Source: Humulus lupulus (lineage: Eukaryota > Streptophyta > Magnoliopsida > Rosales > Cannabaceae). From it: a stretch of DNA of 64,000 bases. The stretch spans positions 23,963,107 through 24,027,106 of the forward strand of contig NC_084802.1 of NCBI RefSeq assembly GCF_963169125.1, given 5' to 3'. Position numbers and translations under genes: made by a program. Of the stretch, positions 1 to 12,698 are shown one piece after another. Each line of letters begins with the position of its first letter. Within the stretch, counting starts at the first letter, position 1. The notes beneath the pieces are model-generated. The model was not told the origin of the DNA. It ran no database searches and saw only the letters and a list, made by a program, of their open reading frames with translations.

Positions 1-625
1 CTAACCTAAAAGGCTTTCACCCTTCGTACCCACAAAAACCAGTAAACCCTTGCATGTGGCTACAATAAATATTTACCTAAGCTACAGTGAAAAATATTTT
101 CAAAACACACATGGTCCGAGGACTTACAGAGTGTTTGGTTGGGAGGTGGATGAAGGTGTCGCCTAGGTGGGAGCTTCGTCGGAGTATTTGTTTCCCAAAG
201 CTTTGAAGGAGTCCTCACGCCTGAGCTTCTTGAACGCTGAAAATGGTGGTCACAAAGACGAGGGTTTTTTCTTCTGGGATGAAGAGAGGAGAAGGAGAGA
301 GTTTCTAAGAAATTTCAAATAAAAGGGTGGCCCATGCATAGGGTGTCCACCCCTGTTATATACGTGAAGGGGCACGTAAAAAGGGCCGTTGGATGGCCCT
401 GATGTGGGATCCAAGGCCCTCCACTCGAAATACGAAACGACGGCTGGGCATAGGCTAGGCCATTAAATGCGGTTCTCGGAAGACGTACCGTCACCAACCA
501 TGATGCTCCACGTATCAGGCGCCTGCGTAAAATGTGGAATGTGAAGAGTTCATGGGGAAGCCTAAAAGTCCTTACTGTGGCCTTATACGACGTCGTATAC
601 CACGAGCAGGGGCTTGGGGGGCAAA
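1..625 (+). mobile_element. 3' internal end of a Ty3/gypsy element, upstream of its 3' LTR
   Basis: No plausible protein is encoded on the plus strand. The segment ends in a purine-rich tract (about 608-625, G-run then GCAAA) directly before a TG, the layout of a polypurine tract before a 3' LTR. It contains a perfect 16-bp palindrome at 584-599 (TATACGACGTCGTATA) and a 10-bp one at 517-526 (CAGGCGCCTG). On the minus strand a TATATAAC box near 355-363 is followed by a pyrimidine-rich stretch and a GTAAGT donor-like site near 125-131, so an antisense transcription unit is conceivable. The left boundary lies outside the window. Confidence 0.5.
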
Positions 626-1382
626 TGTACGCCTTGATTTTCCCACGGACTGATTAGCGAACTGAGCTGCGGCCTAGTCATGATTATCTCGTGGACATTC
701 CCAAAAACCAGAGTTGCCGTCATAAGATCATACCTCCTTAGCTCGAGGTAACCTAAGGGTTCGCCTCTGATAACTTAAGGACAGAGTCCGGGCTCTGAAG
801 GCCGAAGGTCGAGTCAAGTATCCAGCTCGTAGTGCGAGCTAGAGTTGAAGCTATGACCTTTTATAAAGTCAGTCACGCAAGGTAAACGTGCATATATAAG
901 ACATCACATGTCTGATATATCCCTGACTTCTCGGACACGCAGCAGGAACGTGCGTATTCAGACACCCACGACTGGGTTGGGCTGTGCGGCCCATTATCTC
1001 CTTACCTATTGATTTGACCACACTTATGTGTCAGGTTTAGGAATTAATCATGAATGTCCCAGAGTTGATACGATAGGTAAGAAGGTCACGGGATGATCTT
1101 CTTACCAACTCCCAGGTGCCTTCTCCTATAAATATGGAGACCCTGGGAGTAAATAAGGGTTGGATTCTCTCTTGTAAGAAATACCCTGTAATCAAATATC
1201 CAGTATATAGCAATAATACTGACTAGTGGAGTAGAAGGATTTTAACCTTTGAACCACTCAAAAAACGTACTTTGAGTCACCATTTCATTTCCTAAGATCA
1301 TATATCTGCTTCGGTTCAACACAAGCACTAATCCCTTTCTCTTATTTTCTTAATTTCCTGTTGGCGAAGAACTGCGTCAACA
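626..1382 (+). mobile_element. 3' (or solo) LTR of a Ty3/gypsy element
   Basis: It starts TGTACGCC right after a polypurine tract and ends CTGCGTCAACA. A TATA box (CTATAAATAT, about 1130-1139) lies about 500 bp into the LTR. The terminal part resembles in layout the LTR ends of the minus-strand gypsy elements at 17129-17279 and 20190-21067 (GTCAACC and GCCAACA ends). No primer-binding site follows, so this is a 3' LTR or solo LTR rather than a 5' LTR. Confidence 0.6.
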
Positions 1383-2280
1383 TAATCAAAATCATATAAA
1401 TCATGTAATAGATAACCAGTCAATCACAAGCATTAAGCATAAATTCGAATAGATCACAAGATAGAATAGAAATGATAAAACATGCATTAATTCAATATAA
1501 AGTTTCAGGAGAATCCATTAACACCCTAGAAAAAGAGTTTAGTTCATGAGAAAATTCATAATAACCATAGAAGAATTAAAAAGCATCCAAAATACAGAAA
1601 TTCAAATTAGAAAAGAAGAAAACAGTGATGAATTCTTTGATTCCACTTGCAATCCTCCACAATGTGCCTCCATCCTTCTCCTAGGGTTAATCTTCTCTGA
1701 AAAACATCATTAAGAAATCTTTTATAATCCCTAATTAATTTTGTGCGAAAAGACAAAATTACCCTTGAAAAATGCCCTAAATTTAGCTTTCGTACGGACT
1801 GGCGTCGCGGCTCCATGTGATAGAACCACAGCTCTAGTGCATTTTGCGATCGAGATTCTGTCTCTGGATTTTATAGCACTGCAGCGCTGTCTGATAGAGT
1901 CGCAACTCTAATTCTGATTTTAATAGAGCCTCAGCTCTGTCTGGTAGAGCTGCAGCTCTAATTCTAACAGATTCTTTTTTTCTTCTCTGAAACCCTTAGG
2001 GATGCGGTTCTACACCATAGAGTTGCGGTTCTAATTCCAACTTTTCACCAAATCATCAATTTGACCCCCGATTTCGCCTAGTTTCCATTCCTTAGCCCGT
2101 TTAACACCGTTTCTTCAAGAATTAAGCGCTTTTCCTCCAATTTCAAGTTATTTCCTTAATAACCACACTTAATCCTGAAAACACAATAAACACCGGCATA
2201 ATATCGCACAAAACCAAATAAAAGACTAAAATTGCTTCTTAAAACACGCCATAAAAACATACCAAAACTAGCATTGACAA
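1383..2280 (-). mobile_element. LTR-like fragment with a palindrome island, minus orientation
   Basis: Non-coding. Read on the minus strand, a TATA-like ATTATAAAAG lies near 1712-1722 and a cluster of TAGAGCTGCAGCTCTA-type palindromes lies 110-320 bp upstream of it. The solo LTR at 10537-12460 has the same order (palindrome island, then TATA box). The minus ORF at 1607-1816 has no recognisable domain and is probably chance. The element ends could not be defined, so calling it an LTR is inference from this architecture. Confidence 0.35.
1830..2033. repeat. Cluster of TAGAGCTGCAGCTCTA-type palindromes
   Basis: Six copies of a 16-bp palindromic word, perfect at 1945-1960 (TAGAGCTGCAGCTCTA). Variants occur at 1830-1845, about 1873-1888, 1895-1910 (TAGAGTCGCAACTCTA), 1924-1939 and 2018-2033 (TAGAGTTGCGGTTCTA). 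Spacing is 20-75 bp. Several variants keep partial pairing between the arms. Confidence 0.75.
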
Positions 2281-3412
2281 TATATACCTGGTTGCATTGC
2301 TTACTTGTGTATGGCACTGACCCATGAGTCAGAAATTAGCAATGGTGTCAGTATTAACTGTGAAGCTGGGACTCATTAATTAAGTTTGGCAGTAGTACTG
2401 AGCACTGGTTGCATGGAATTGACTTAAGAGACAAGAACGGTTTTAGCTTGTTTAACGTAAGCCGAAAAGATTAGATCTAATCGACATAAGCATTGAATGA
2501 CTCATCATGAGCATTAATGCTTGACCAACCTTAAGTTCGATGAAAACTAAAAGCGCTTGTCTAATCTAATGGCTAGTCACTCAGAGTCAGGGCCAGAAGG
2601 CCCAAGTGACTGCATCATCACATGGCTAAGGGTGCGGAACCCACATTAGTGACTCCATGGTCACTCATTTTGTTTATATTAGTGGCTCACTCATTAGTCA
2701 CTCATCTGAGCCAGGGTCAGAAGGCCCAAGTGACTGCATCGTCACATGGCTAAGGGTGCGGAACCCATATTAGTGACATACTCCTTAGTCACTCATTTGA
2801 TTAGGGCTAGATGCCCCAACATGGTTATCGGAACCTCAAGTGTTAATCACTCATCTGTTTAGGGTTGACTTGGTAGTCATCCATACAGGAGGGCAGGGCC
2901 CACAACCTTCATTATTTGGACTAGTTTACATGCATGAATAGGGTTATTACTGCTAGGCATGCCTGTTATGATTTGGTAACATGTTATTATTGTTCATGAG
3001 CATATTAAGTTATCTTACCGAGCTTCGGCTCACGGGATCTATGCTGTGCATGTAAAGACAAAAGAAAGATGGACCATCTTTGAGTTGGAGAGCTTAGGTG
3101 ACGATGTGTACATATGTGGCTGCTCGACTGCCACGACCGAGGGTTGAAAGTGGAACTACGGTTAAACCCTATTTTGCTGCTTAGGTTGGCTGGTTGTAAA
3201 TATTTTCTTGTAATTAACCTTTAAATTATATTTTTTGGGATCCCACTGTATATGATAAATGTTTTAGTGAAACGTTGTATCTTAACCAAAAATTTTAACC
3301 CTAAACCGCTAATCATACTTAGTTACACGATTATGGCCAAATGACTCGATTAGCGAGTTTAGCACTATTTAAAATGCACACCGCAACGGTCCCTGGAGTT
3401 TAGGGAATTACA
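2281..3412 (+). mobile_element. 5'-truncated LTR of the chromovirus-like gypsy family, plus orientation
   Basis: This is the reverse-complement relative of 24782-25900, 31379-32185 and 35105-36058. It ends GGAATTACA, matching the GGCATTACA end of those LTRs, and shares the ACTCGCTAATCGAGTCATTTGG-like block in antiparallel form. It also carries GATTAGATCTAATC (about 2470-2483), AGCATTAATGCT and several AGTGACT/AGTCACT repeats. It abuts the decayed copia pol at 3413 with no visible primer-binding site, so it is a truncated or solo copy. Confidence 0.7.
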
Positions 3413-5322
3413 GCTTACTTCTACGAATGCTACTTTTTTGGAAAATGACTATGTCCAAAACTTCAAACCTCGCAGCAAAGTAATTTTAGAGGAGATGGTT
3501 AAAGATTTGAATCCAACTAATGTTCCATTTTCATCAACGAAATTTGATGATAAAATTCCCACTTTTCATGTCCAACCGACGCAAGTCGATTTAAATGAAG
3601 AAAGTACCACTGTTCCTGAACAAACAGTCACAGAGCCTCGTCGTAGTGGGAAGGTGTCTAGGAACCCAGTTCGCTATGGTTTGGATGGTGAAACCAATAT
3701 GGTTGTTGGTGACACTAGTGATGATGATCCATTGTCTTTCAACACAGGCAATGGCTAGCCCTGAAAAGGAACTATGACTCGAAGCCATCAAACAGGAAAT
3801 GGAGTCCATGTAGTCAAACTCCGTCTGGGATCTTGTAGAAGTACCTAGTGACTTTGGGGCCATTGGGTGCAAGTGGATCTACAAGAAGAAATGAGGGGTT
3901 GATGGAAATATCGAGACTTATAAAGCACTATTTGTGGCAAAGGGTTATACCCAAAGAAAAGGCGTGGACTATGAGGAAACTTTTAGTCCGGTAGCCATGC
4001 TCAAGTCCATTCGCATCTTCCTATCCATAGCAACCGCTCTCGACTATGAGATCTGGCAAATGGGCGTCAAGACAACTTTTCTTAATGGAAAGCTTGACGA
4101 AGTCATTTATATGGATCAACCAGAAGGATTTAAAGTAGTTAGACAAGAAGGAAAAGTTTGCAAGCTAAATAGGTCCATTTATGGACTTAAGCAAGCTTCT
4201 CGTTCTTGGAATCTTAGGTTTGATGAAATAATCAAAACCTATGGCTTTGAAAAAAATATTGATGAGCCCTGTGTTTACCAACTGAAGGAAAATCAAATAG
4301 TGGTATTCCTGGTTCTTTATGTAGATGATATCTTACTCATTGGAAACAATGTTAAGAAATTATCAGATGTGAAGAATTGGTTGAGCACTCAATTCAAAAT
4401 GAAGGATTTGGGTGAAGCAAGTTATGTTCTGGGTATCCAGATCATTAGGGACAGAAAGAACAAACTCTTAGCTCCATCTCAAGCAGCTTACATAGATAAA
4501 GGGCTTGAACGTTTCTCAATAACAAATACCAAGAAAGGGCGTCTACCATCCTGCCATGGAATTCATCTTTCAAAGAAGCAATCTCCCCAGACTCCTGAAG
4601 AGGAAGATGCAATGAGAAAAGTTCCTTACGCATCTGCAGTTGGAAGTCTGATGCATGCCATGTTGTGTACTAGACCAGATATCTGCTATGCAGTGGGAGT
4701 AGTGAGCAGGTATTAGTCAAACCCAGGACTGGAACATTGGATAGAAGTTAAGAATATCTTGAAATATTTAAGGAGGACTGGGGATTATATGTTAGTCTAC
4801 AAGGGTGGTGTTCTGAACTCTATAGGCTACACCGATTCAGATTTTCAGACTGATGTCGATGACAGGAAGTCTACTTCTGGAATGGTATTTACTCTTGGGG
4901 GTGGAGCTATGATATGGAGAAGCGTAAAGCAGTCTTCAATCTCAGATTCCACCATGGAGGTTGAGTACATAGCCGCGTCAGAAGCAGCTAAGGAAATAGT
5001 CTGGCTAAAGAAGTTCTATTCGGATCTTGGTGTTATTCTAGAAATGGATAAACTGCTTATGTTGTTTTGTGACAATACATGAGCGATAGCCAACTCGGAA
5101 GAACCTCATAGTCACAAGAGGAGTAAGCATATAGAAAGGAAGTATCACATTATTCGAGAATATGTGGCCAGGGGAGATGTGAAGGTTATGAAGATTGCAA
5201 CTAAAGACAATCTTGCAGATCTGTTTACAAAGACACTACCAAAAGCTACATTTGATAAGCATATCAAGGAAATGGGATTAGTAGAATTAATGCATTAGTT
5301 TCAATTAGTGGAAGTGGGAGTT
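3413..5322 (+). pseudogene. Ty1/copia pol remnant (reverse transcriptase and RNase H), element C1
   Basis: Decayed 3' half of a copia polyprotein. Translation from 3438 gives the linker after integrase (EPRRSGKVSRNPVRYG); from 3934 the RVT_2 reverse transcriptase with LYVDDILLIGN at about 4315-4347; from about 4710 the RNase H part, with YTDSDFQ, KSTSGMVF, EVEYIAASEAAKE and the final DLFTKTLP and KHIKEMGL motifs, ending at TAG 5296-5298. There are in-frame stops (about 3776, 3811, 3892, 4715, 5080) and at least one frameshift near 3755. Gag, protease and integrase are missing: the left end is cut by the gypsy LTR ending at 3412. A polypurine tract (AGTGGAAGTGGGAG, about 5307-5320) leads into the 3' LTR. 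The copy cannot be functional. Confidence 0.93.
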
Positions 5323-7179
5323 TGTTGGGGTTTTATGCCCTAATTAAAACCCAATTTCTTTGTAATCTCATTTTATTATCAATAAAATAATAGAAATAAT
5401 TTTTTTGACTTGGTCAATCACTTTGCTCACATGCTTTATTTTCATGATTATTTGTTTAATATAAACTTCTATTAAATCTTGAGCATATAGCTAATCGTAT
5501 TTATAGTGACATAATCACAATGGAATATAAATATGATTATATGTTCAAAGTAAGTTAGTCCTAATATTAGTCACTGCATAGGATTTACACTGACTTACCA
5601 ATCTACGATATGATCTACTTACACATTGTAGTGTTATGTTCTTTCCAGAATATTAGCAAAGTAGATAAGATCGGATGTATTTGTTACATCGGACTGGACC
5701 GATATTGATAGTTGATAAGACAAGTAAACATACCGTTATTATCTATTCTAGTCATATCATATAGTTGACCATAGGTCAATTCAATCTCAATTCTGAGTGG
5801 TTAGTATTCTAACTGATTGTATTATTTGAGTTCTTTGACTTGTTCGTTACTAGCTTACCCTACGGACTAGCCCATACTTACATATTGGAAATTCGGTAGT
5901 ATAATTTAGTGAGAGTGTTAATCATAGATATGAACATCTATAGCTTCTGATAAAGAAGTGAAGCGATGGTTTCCTTTTAGTTTGGTTAAAGGTGTTAAAT
6001 GATAGAGATCCATTTCAGTAATTAAATTAGTTTACTAAAATATCATTTACAAGGAACTAAGTGTTTTAATGATAAAATGCAATGAGGGGTAAAACAATAT
6101 TTTAGTCCCATCTCATTGTAGACCGTCTACAGATGATTGAGTGACAATTATGGTTGTAACAATGGATAATTAATAGTGTATCTATATTTTTTATAGAGCA
6201 TTCTATGAATTCAAGAGTCCAATTCCAAGTCTTTAGTGGAGTCACGAGGAATTAGTAAGTTAGTAAATTTATTTGTTAGATTTATGATAACTTATTGGAG
6301 CTTGATTTCATAGGCCCATGTTCCCCACTATACCTTGGATAAAATCATCTAGATAGTCTCAATGAATTGATTTAATTATCAATTAGAATTATCAAAGTTG
6401 ACTAGGTCAATTTTGGATAGTTTCACAGAGTTATGTAATTTTGAGAAGAAATGAGAAATTAGGGCAGATTTATTAATTAAGATAAATTGCAATCTAAATT
6501 AATAAATGAGTTTAAATCAAGGTTCAAATTATAAATAATTAATTTGATAAAGGATTTAAATAATTATTTAATTATTTAAATCAATAGAAAAAAACACAGG
6601 GCTTGATTTTAAGTCCAATGGGCTTATAATCAAATGGGAAATTTCACGGGCCTAAAGCCCATGATAATTTCGACCTAGGGTTGTTAATTGGCTATTTTTT
6701 ATTGATTTTTTTATTAAATTAAATGTCCTAATTGAGTCTATGAAAGTAGTGCTTAGAGATAAGTCAGACAGACGACAGAGAAGTCACAAGTCAGATTTTA
6801 TGATAGTTTTTAGATTCTCTCTAAACACAAGTCCTTTTCTAAGCCTCTTTGTTATTTTCTCTTCTTCTCTCTGAATCTATCTCATGTGTTGAGAATTTCC
6901 CACTCTAGTCTAGGTGATTCTAAGGATACTTTGGAAGACTGTGAAGATAGTAGAAGATTGGTTCAGTTTCTTGATAATACTCTGCGACAGAAAGGATACA
7001 AGGGTTAGAGAAACTGAAGGAAGGACTCATTCATTCCACTACATATACTGTAAGTATTCTTATCAGTGTTTCTCTTTGAATTCAATTTTAGAAACATGTT
7101 CTAGGTTATCTCATATTAATTTGTTTAATATTAGATCTACATGAAAATAAATAAAGATCATGTATAAAGTTTCCCAATA
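5323..7179 (+). mobile_element. 3' LTR of copia element C1
   Basis: It starts TGTTGGGGTTTTATGCCC after the polypurine tract and ends TTTCCCAATA (CA decayed to TA). It aligns along its whole length with 58546-60391, the 5' LTR of element C3, so C1 and C3 are one family. The LTR contains a short stem (ATGGGCTT with AAGCCCAT, about 6618-6662) and no coding sequence. About 100 bp of unassigned sequence (7180-7278) separates it from the next gypsy remnant. Confidence 0.88.
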
Positions 7180-7278
7180 GTTAAGTGCATGGCTTATGAC
7201 ATTCGGACTAATTCCTACCATGTCTGAGTGCGACCACACAAATAAATCCTAGTTTTCTTTAAAAAAGAAAGTTAATTG

Positions 7279-10200
7279 CTATCTTTCTTTTTTAGAAAGA
7301 TTTTTTCCTATTTTTACCACACTCGTGGTATCCTTTTCATCGAGCTCAACCTCTTCGAGCTCCTCTAGTGGTTCAAGATCGGCTCTTTCTTCGACTGTAG
7401 GGTCAATCTCTTCTTCTATCTCGAAGATGGATCCATCCATCTCCTGAATGATCACAGGTGTTTGGGCACTTGTTTGGTTTTTCCCTCTCATGGAAATGTT
7501 GTAGCATTTCCTTCCTGGGAGCTGGTCTCCCTTCAACGTCCCGATTCCACTAGACGTCAGGAACTTGATGGCCAAGTGCTTAACAGACGATATTGCCCCC
7601 AGCCCAATTAGGGCTGGTCTCCCAAGCAGTACGTTGTAGGCCGATGGTGCATCTACCACCATGAACTCCATCATCTTGGTTATCGAGACTGGATAGTCTC
7701 CCAAGGTTACGGGGAGTTCAATGGATCCCACACAAGCAATCCTTTCTCTTTAAAATACATACAACGTGGTTGCACAAGCTTTCAAATCTCGAAGCATGAG
7801 TCTCATCTTTTCTAGACTGGCCTTGTAAACGATATTCATAGAGCTCCCGTTATCAATCAGGACCCTGCGTGCCCTCTTGTTCGCGAGCTGAAGCGTGATG
7901 ACCAGGGGGTCGTTGTGAGGAAACTAGGCGTGTGACGTATCCTCTTCTGTAAAAGTGATAGGTTGAGTTTCAACCCTCTGCTATTTCAGAGCTAGTGGTT
8001 CGGGCTCAAAGGGAGAACCGTCCCCAATTTTGAGCTTGTTTACGTATCTCTTTTGGGCTTTTCTGCTCGATCCTGCAAGAAGTGGTCCCCCAGAGATGGT
8101 TACCACATCCTCCCCTCTATAGGGGGAGGTTGATCATCCTCCCATGCTCGAGAGTTGTTCTGTTGGGCAGGTTGCAAAGATGTTGCCCTTTGTCCTGTTG
8201 AGGCTTGGTTGGGATTCTGGTTTCTCACATACTGTCTGAAATATCCCTTCGAGATTAAGCCTTCAATCTCGTCCTTCAACAGTCGACACTCATCAGCTGT
8301 GTGTGTGACGTCTCTATGGAATCTACAATATTTATTGGAGACCCTCTTCGCCTTCTGATTCTGCATTGGGTCAGGTTGTCTAAATGGGACCTGACTCTCA
8401 TTGACAATAAATATATTCTCTCATGTCTCATTGAGCTCGGTGTACACTGTGTAAATGGAGAAATACTTGTCTCCTTTCTTCTTTTTCCCTCCGTCAGCCT
8501 CGAGGTTATTCTCTTCATTTTTCTTCCTCTTTGAAGGGTTATCCCCAGAGGGTCTTGATGTCAATGGGGCCGCCAAGGTTGAGGCTGAGTTAACATTTGT
8601 CGTTGTAGTTACGACCTGAGAGGTCAAGTTTAATGTTGACCTCGCCTCTTCTACATTGACAAATCTCTGGGCCCTCCGGTTGAACTCGGTTAATGACCTT
8701 ATGGGTTTTCTTTGCAAATCCTCCCAAAGGGGACTCCCTCGTAATATACCAGCCTTTTGCAGCCATCAGGTGGTCACTGTCATCGACGTTGCGGACCCGA
8801 GCCACTTCTATATTAAACCTTGTAAGGTAACTCTTCAGTGATTCTCCCTACTGCTGTCTGACGTTGGTTAAAGTCGAGGCTTCGGGTCTGATGCCAACCG
8901 TGGCTTTGAACTGCTTCTTAAACTCCCTTGCTAGCTGATCCCAAGATGAGATCGAGTGTCTTCTAAACTTCTCGAACCAGTTTTTTGCTGGTCTTGTTAG
9001 GGAAGCCGGGAACAACATACATCAGAGCTCATAACCAACATTGTTGGCTCGCATGATGGTATTAAAAGTTCTCAGATGACTGTGTGGGTCTGAGTTCCCA
9101 TCAAATGGTGCTACATGAGGTATCCTAAACCCCTGCGAAAATGGAGCGTTGGAGATATGCGGGGAAAAAGGCTCGAGCTCCTCATCGGAGTCTTCAGCCT
9201 TATCCCTGTTCCTTTCATCCTGTAGGAGCCTGAACACTCTTTCGAGCTGGTCAATTCTCTCCTGGACCAGGTCCACTAAAGGCCAAGCTTGAACTTGGGG
9301 GAGCTAGTTATTGTTTATAAAAACTCCAGCCCCTTGTCTCGATATAGGGTTATTTTGGTTTCCATATGTTGACTTCTTTTAATTATTTAAATGGTCACGT
9401 AAATCAGGGTTTGTGGGATTAGCCTGCTCCCGGTTATGGTTCAAGTGATCCCAAAGGTCAGGATGATTCCCCTGATTCCCAACATTCCTATGCTCGATAT
9501 TATATATGCTTACAGACGGGGTGTAATCTGAGCTCCCGCTTATGAAGCTAACAGTTCTCTCCAGCTGAGAGGCTCGGTGGTTATGAGGGGGATCATCCAC
9601 TGGCATCCTCACCCCAACCATTTGTGATCTTGACACATGGCTTCCCGTTGGTTGGGGAGCCCTATGTTCTCAGGTAGCCTCCCTCTCGCTACTATGTTCG
9701 GGTCTGGCCTGACAGTTTCCATCTCGACTGCCACTGCGAGAGGGCCTCTGCGGTGCAGGCCATGGGGCCTCTTGAACTGGTGAGGGGTGTCTTATTGGAA
9801 AGGGTGGATGTCTTATTGGTGATGGTGGCAGCATCCCATTGTTGGGCCTAGATGGTCCAGAATGGGCCTGGACAGGTTCCGAGTTGTTTCTTACTATTTT
9901 AGGGTTTGAATTCCGAGCTACTGAAGGAGATCAGTTGTTCCCCATTCCTGTAGACCGCTCCGTAGTCAGATTGTCAGTAGCTTCAGTTTGAGCATTTCTC
10001 TAGGGGTGTTCATCACCAGGATTTGTTCTGGGCGTTGGCTAAGCCAGCTGGGCCCCTTGCCCAGCTCTCCTGGCAGCTGTGTTCCCTTGGGGTCATCCCC
10101 TTGGCCTCCAAGGTGGTGCTTGGGCCTCAGCAACCTGTCTGGCCAACTCTTCATTGCGCCTTGTCGCTTCTGCCAATTGTTGGCGTGGTTGGCGATTCTC

Positions 10201-10379
10201 TAGTTCAACAATAGGAATGTATCTCTCTAGGTTATAGTAGAGATCCTCATCAGGCCTGGGAACAGGCAGCCCCTTGAAATCGGACGAATCACTTCTCTCC
10301 TCAGGGCCCTGGTCGTCCATGGGCTGCTTCCCAGGTCGACATGGGTAGTCTTCAGTGCAAGGAGTTTGTTTCTCTGGTA
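7279..10379 (-). pseudogene. Ty3/gypsy gag-protease remnant, element G1 (main part)
   Basis: Minus-strand gag and protease of a non-chromovirus (Tat/Athila-like) gypsy element. From high to low coordinates: an acidic, coiled-coil-like N-terminal region (10320-10093, with EDLYYNLERYIPIVELE); a gag core (about 9276-8590, with NWFEKFRRHSISSWDQL and YLTRFN, retrotransposon gag family); a zinc-knuckle-like CRFHRDVTHTADECRLLKDE at about 8340-8281; then protease with IDNGSSMNI at about 7830-7856 and YNVLLGRPAL at about 7610-7640. There are many stops and frameshifts. Reverse transcriptase and integrase are absent; the copy ends near 7279. The 5' part of the same gag lies at 17015-17128, separated by the 10385-17009 insertion. 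Confidence 0.88.
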
Positions 10380-10536
10380 TTTGATGTTATATTATTTCAT
10401 ATAATATAATATTAGATTAAATAATGTGACAAAATGTGATTTGTCACACAAATGTGATTTGTCACACCTTGTAACATATTATTGAGAGTCACAAAATTAG
10501 ACACATGTGTGTGCCCAAATGTGACATACATATTAC

Positions 10537-12460
10537 TGTAATGACCCACTACTCTAGACTTTTGGACCATTAACGAAACTATACATACAAAACCTTAATA
10601 GAACTTACATTTGCGAAAATACCATAATTTTATTAAGTAACTTGTAAAAATAAGAGTTACTTACAAAATATCAAGAAGGATATGGGATCCCATTGTTTGA
10701 AAAACAAAAAAAAACATAACATGATTTAAAAATAAAGGGGTTACATAGTAAGTGCGGAAAATACATATAAAGACCATAAGTAAACGACTACATCCTCGAA
10801 ATCGAACTCTCGACTCCTTGAATCCGTTCATCACCGATACACATTCTCTAAGCGTCCACGAATCTTACCCCCTCTAAAGCTATTTTCCTGCACATAAAAC
10901 AGAAAGGAATGAGCCTAATGTCCAGCAAGGAAAATCTAACACATAGTCATAAACATAAATTTCATAAGAAATGTAAAGACATAACATAACACTTATTACA
11001 TACACATACTATAATGGCCATTATTACTTGGGGTCCCATAGACTAAACAAGTCATATGCCCATGAGATTAGTGGGGTCCTACTAGCTAAGTAGGTCATAT
11101 GCCCATATCTATTTGGGGTCTTGTTAGTCATATGGGTCATATGCCCAAGCCTACAAACATACATATTCATAACATATTTTATAACATATTTCATAACATA
11201 AAACATAAGATAACATAAGCATAAAACATATAGATTCTATCCTATTTTCCTTACCAAAGTTACCGGAATATGTGGACAGCGTTGGAACTTTGGAACACTC
11301 CTAATAAACATTATGAAAAAGAGTGAGTCTAATGAAGAAAAAGAGATGAAAAGGAATGAGAAGACTAAACCATTGAGACACATACTTACCAAAACTTATG
11401 TGCTCAAGAACTTAGATTTCCTAACCAAAATAAAGATTAAGGTTAGAGGCTGAGTAGAAGATTATGAGAACTTAAAAGAACAAATACAGAATTGAACTAG
11501 AGTTTTGGGTTACCTTGAAGCCTTGTAAGACCAATCTACACCTCAAACCGAAATACTCTAAAACCTTACTTCCCAAAGTGTTTGATAAGCTTATGATGAT
11601 CAAGCTTATGATTCCCAAACCCAGGTGTTTATACTCTCACACTCACTTAGCACTTGCAGCCTCTGAACTTAGAGCAAAAGATGAATAATGGCTGGGTACT
11701 AGGTCCTATTTATAGAGTTTAGGAATGAAAGGATCTTGATTTTACTTGAATAAAAATAATAGCTTTTTAGGTGAAAATAATTTGAATAATCGTTCAGCAG
11801 AGGCTGAAGACTCGTTCAAAAAGATGCTGGACTTATCAAGAGGTTGAATGGCTGAATGGAAAATGAATTCAAAACATTTCAAAATAGACTGAAGGAGGCG
11901 ATATATCGCCCCCTGTAGGCGATATATCGCCTGGGCCAGTATGCCCGAGGCTGTCGTGCATCGTCTCGTGTTTTCCGTATCTACGTGCTGCGATATATCG
12001 CCCCTATAGCTGCGATATATCGGCACATGCTGATTAATTAAACACGAAATTACACATTTTTAGCTAAGTTTGAATGGAGTAAACAACCTTGACTAAGCTC
12101 TCAAAGTATTCAAAACTGCTGACTGGCCTTATAGCATTCAAACTTTACTCCTTATTAAATTTAATCCTCAAAATGCTTAATTCTTAATCACCCATTCATA
12201 ACATGTGCTTAAAATCCTATTGGTCCTCCTCTAAACCTTATAGTATAATAAATATTATCTTAATATCAGTCATATTAATCAAACCTTAGGTTAAAATTAA
12301 TATTCTTAAACTATAGGTTAAACTTAGAAAGTCTATAAGTACTACTATGAGTGTCCAAATAATTCCCGGTCTGAACCAAAAATCCACAGTTACAAAGATA
12401 ATGCTATAAATACTATAATACTACTATCTAACTAGCTAAGTAAAGTTCTTGGACTCTACA
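10537..12460 (-). mobile_element. Solo LTR (gypsy-like) nested in the LARD 5' LTR
   Basis: It starts TGTAATGACCC and ends CTCTACA, interrupting LTR sequence that is continuous in the 3' copy (about 16076-16086). The TATA box reads on the minus strand (CTATAAATAGGA, about 11704-11716), so the LTR is in minus orientation. No internal domain is present. The five bases on either side (ATTAC and ATTTT) are not identical, so no clean target-site duplication is seen. A palindrome island lies at 11897-12022, upstream of the TATA box. Confidence 0.75.
11897..12022. repeat. Cluster of GGCGATATATCGCC palindromes
   Basis: Two perfect 14-bp copies at 11897-11910 and 11918-11931, a 12-bp copy GCGATATATCGC at 11990-12001 and a 10-bp core at 12013-12022. 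They lie about 180-310 bp upstream of the minus-strand TATA box of the solo LTR. Confidence 0.9.
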
Positions 12461-12698
12461 ATTTTGGAGTTACAAAATCAGTTACAAATTTGTAACTCCC
12501 AAATATTACCCAATAATGTGTATATTATATGTTACACATTTGAGATTGGATTTCACAAAGTCATGATGATATATGACTGTTGGAGACATGTTTTTAACTC
12601 CCAATAGGTGTTTGGAGGTTACAAAATCATGTGGGAATGGATTTGGAACATTTTGGAACGTTTAGGAAAAATGACTTTTTTGTGCTGAAAATGGCCTG

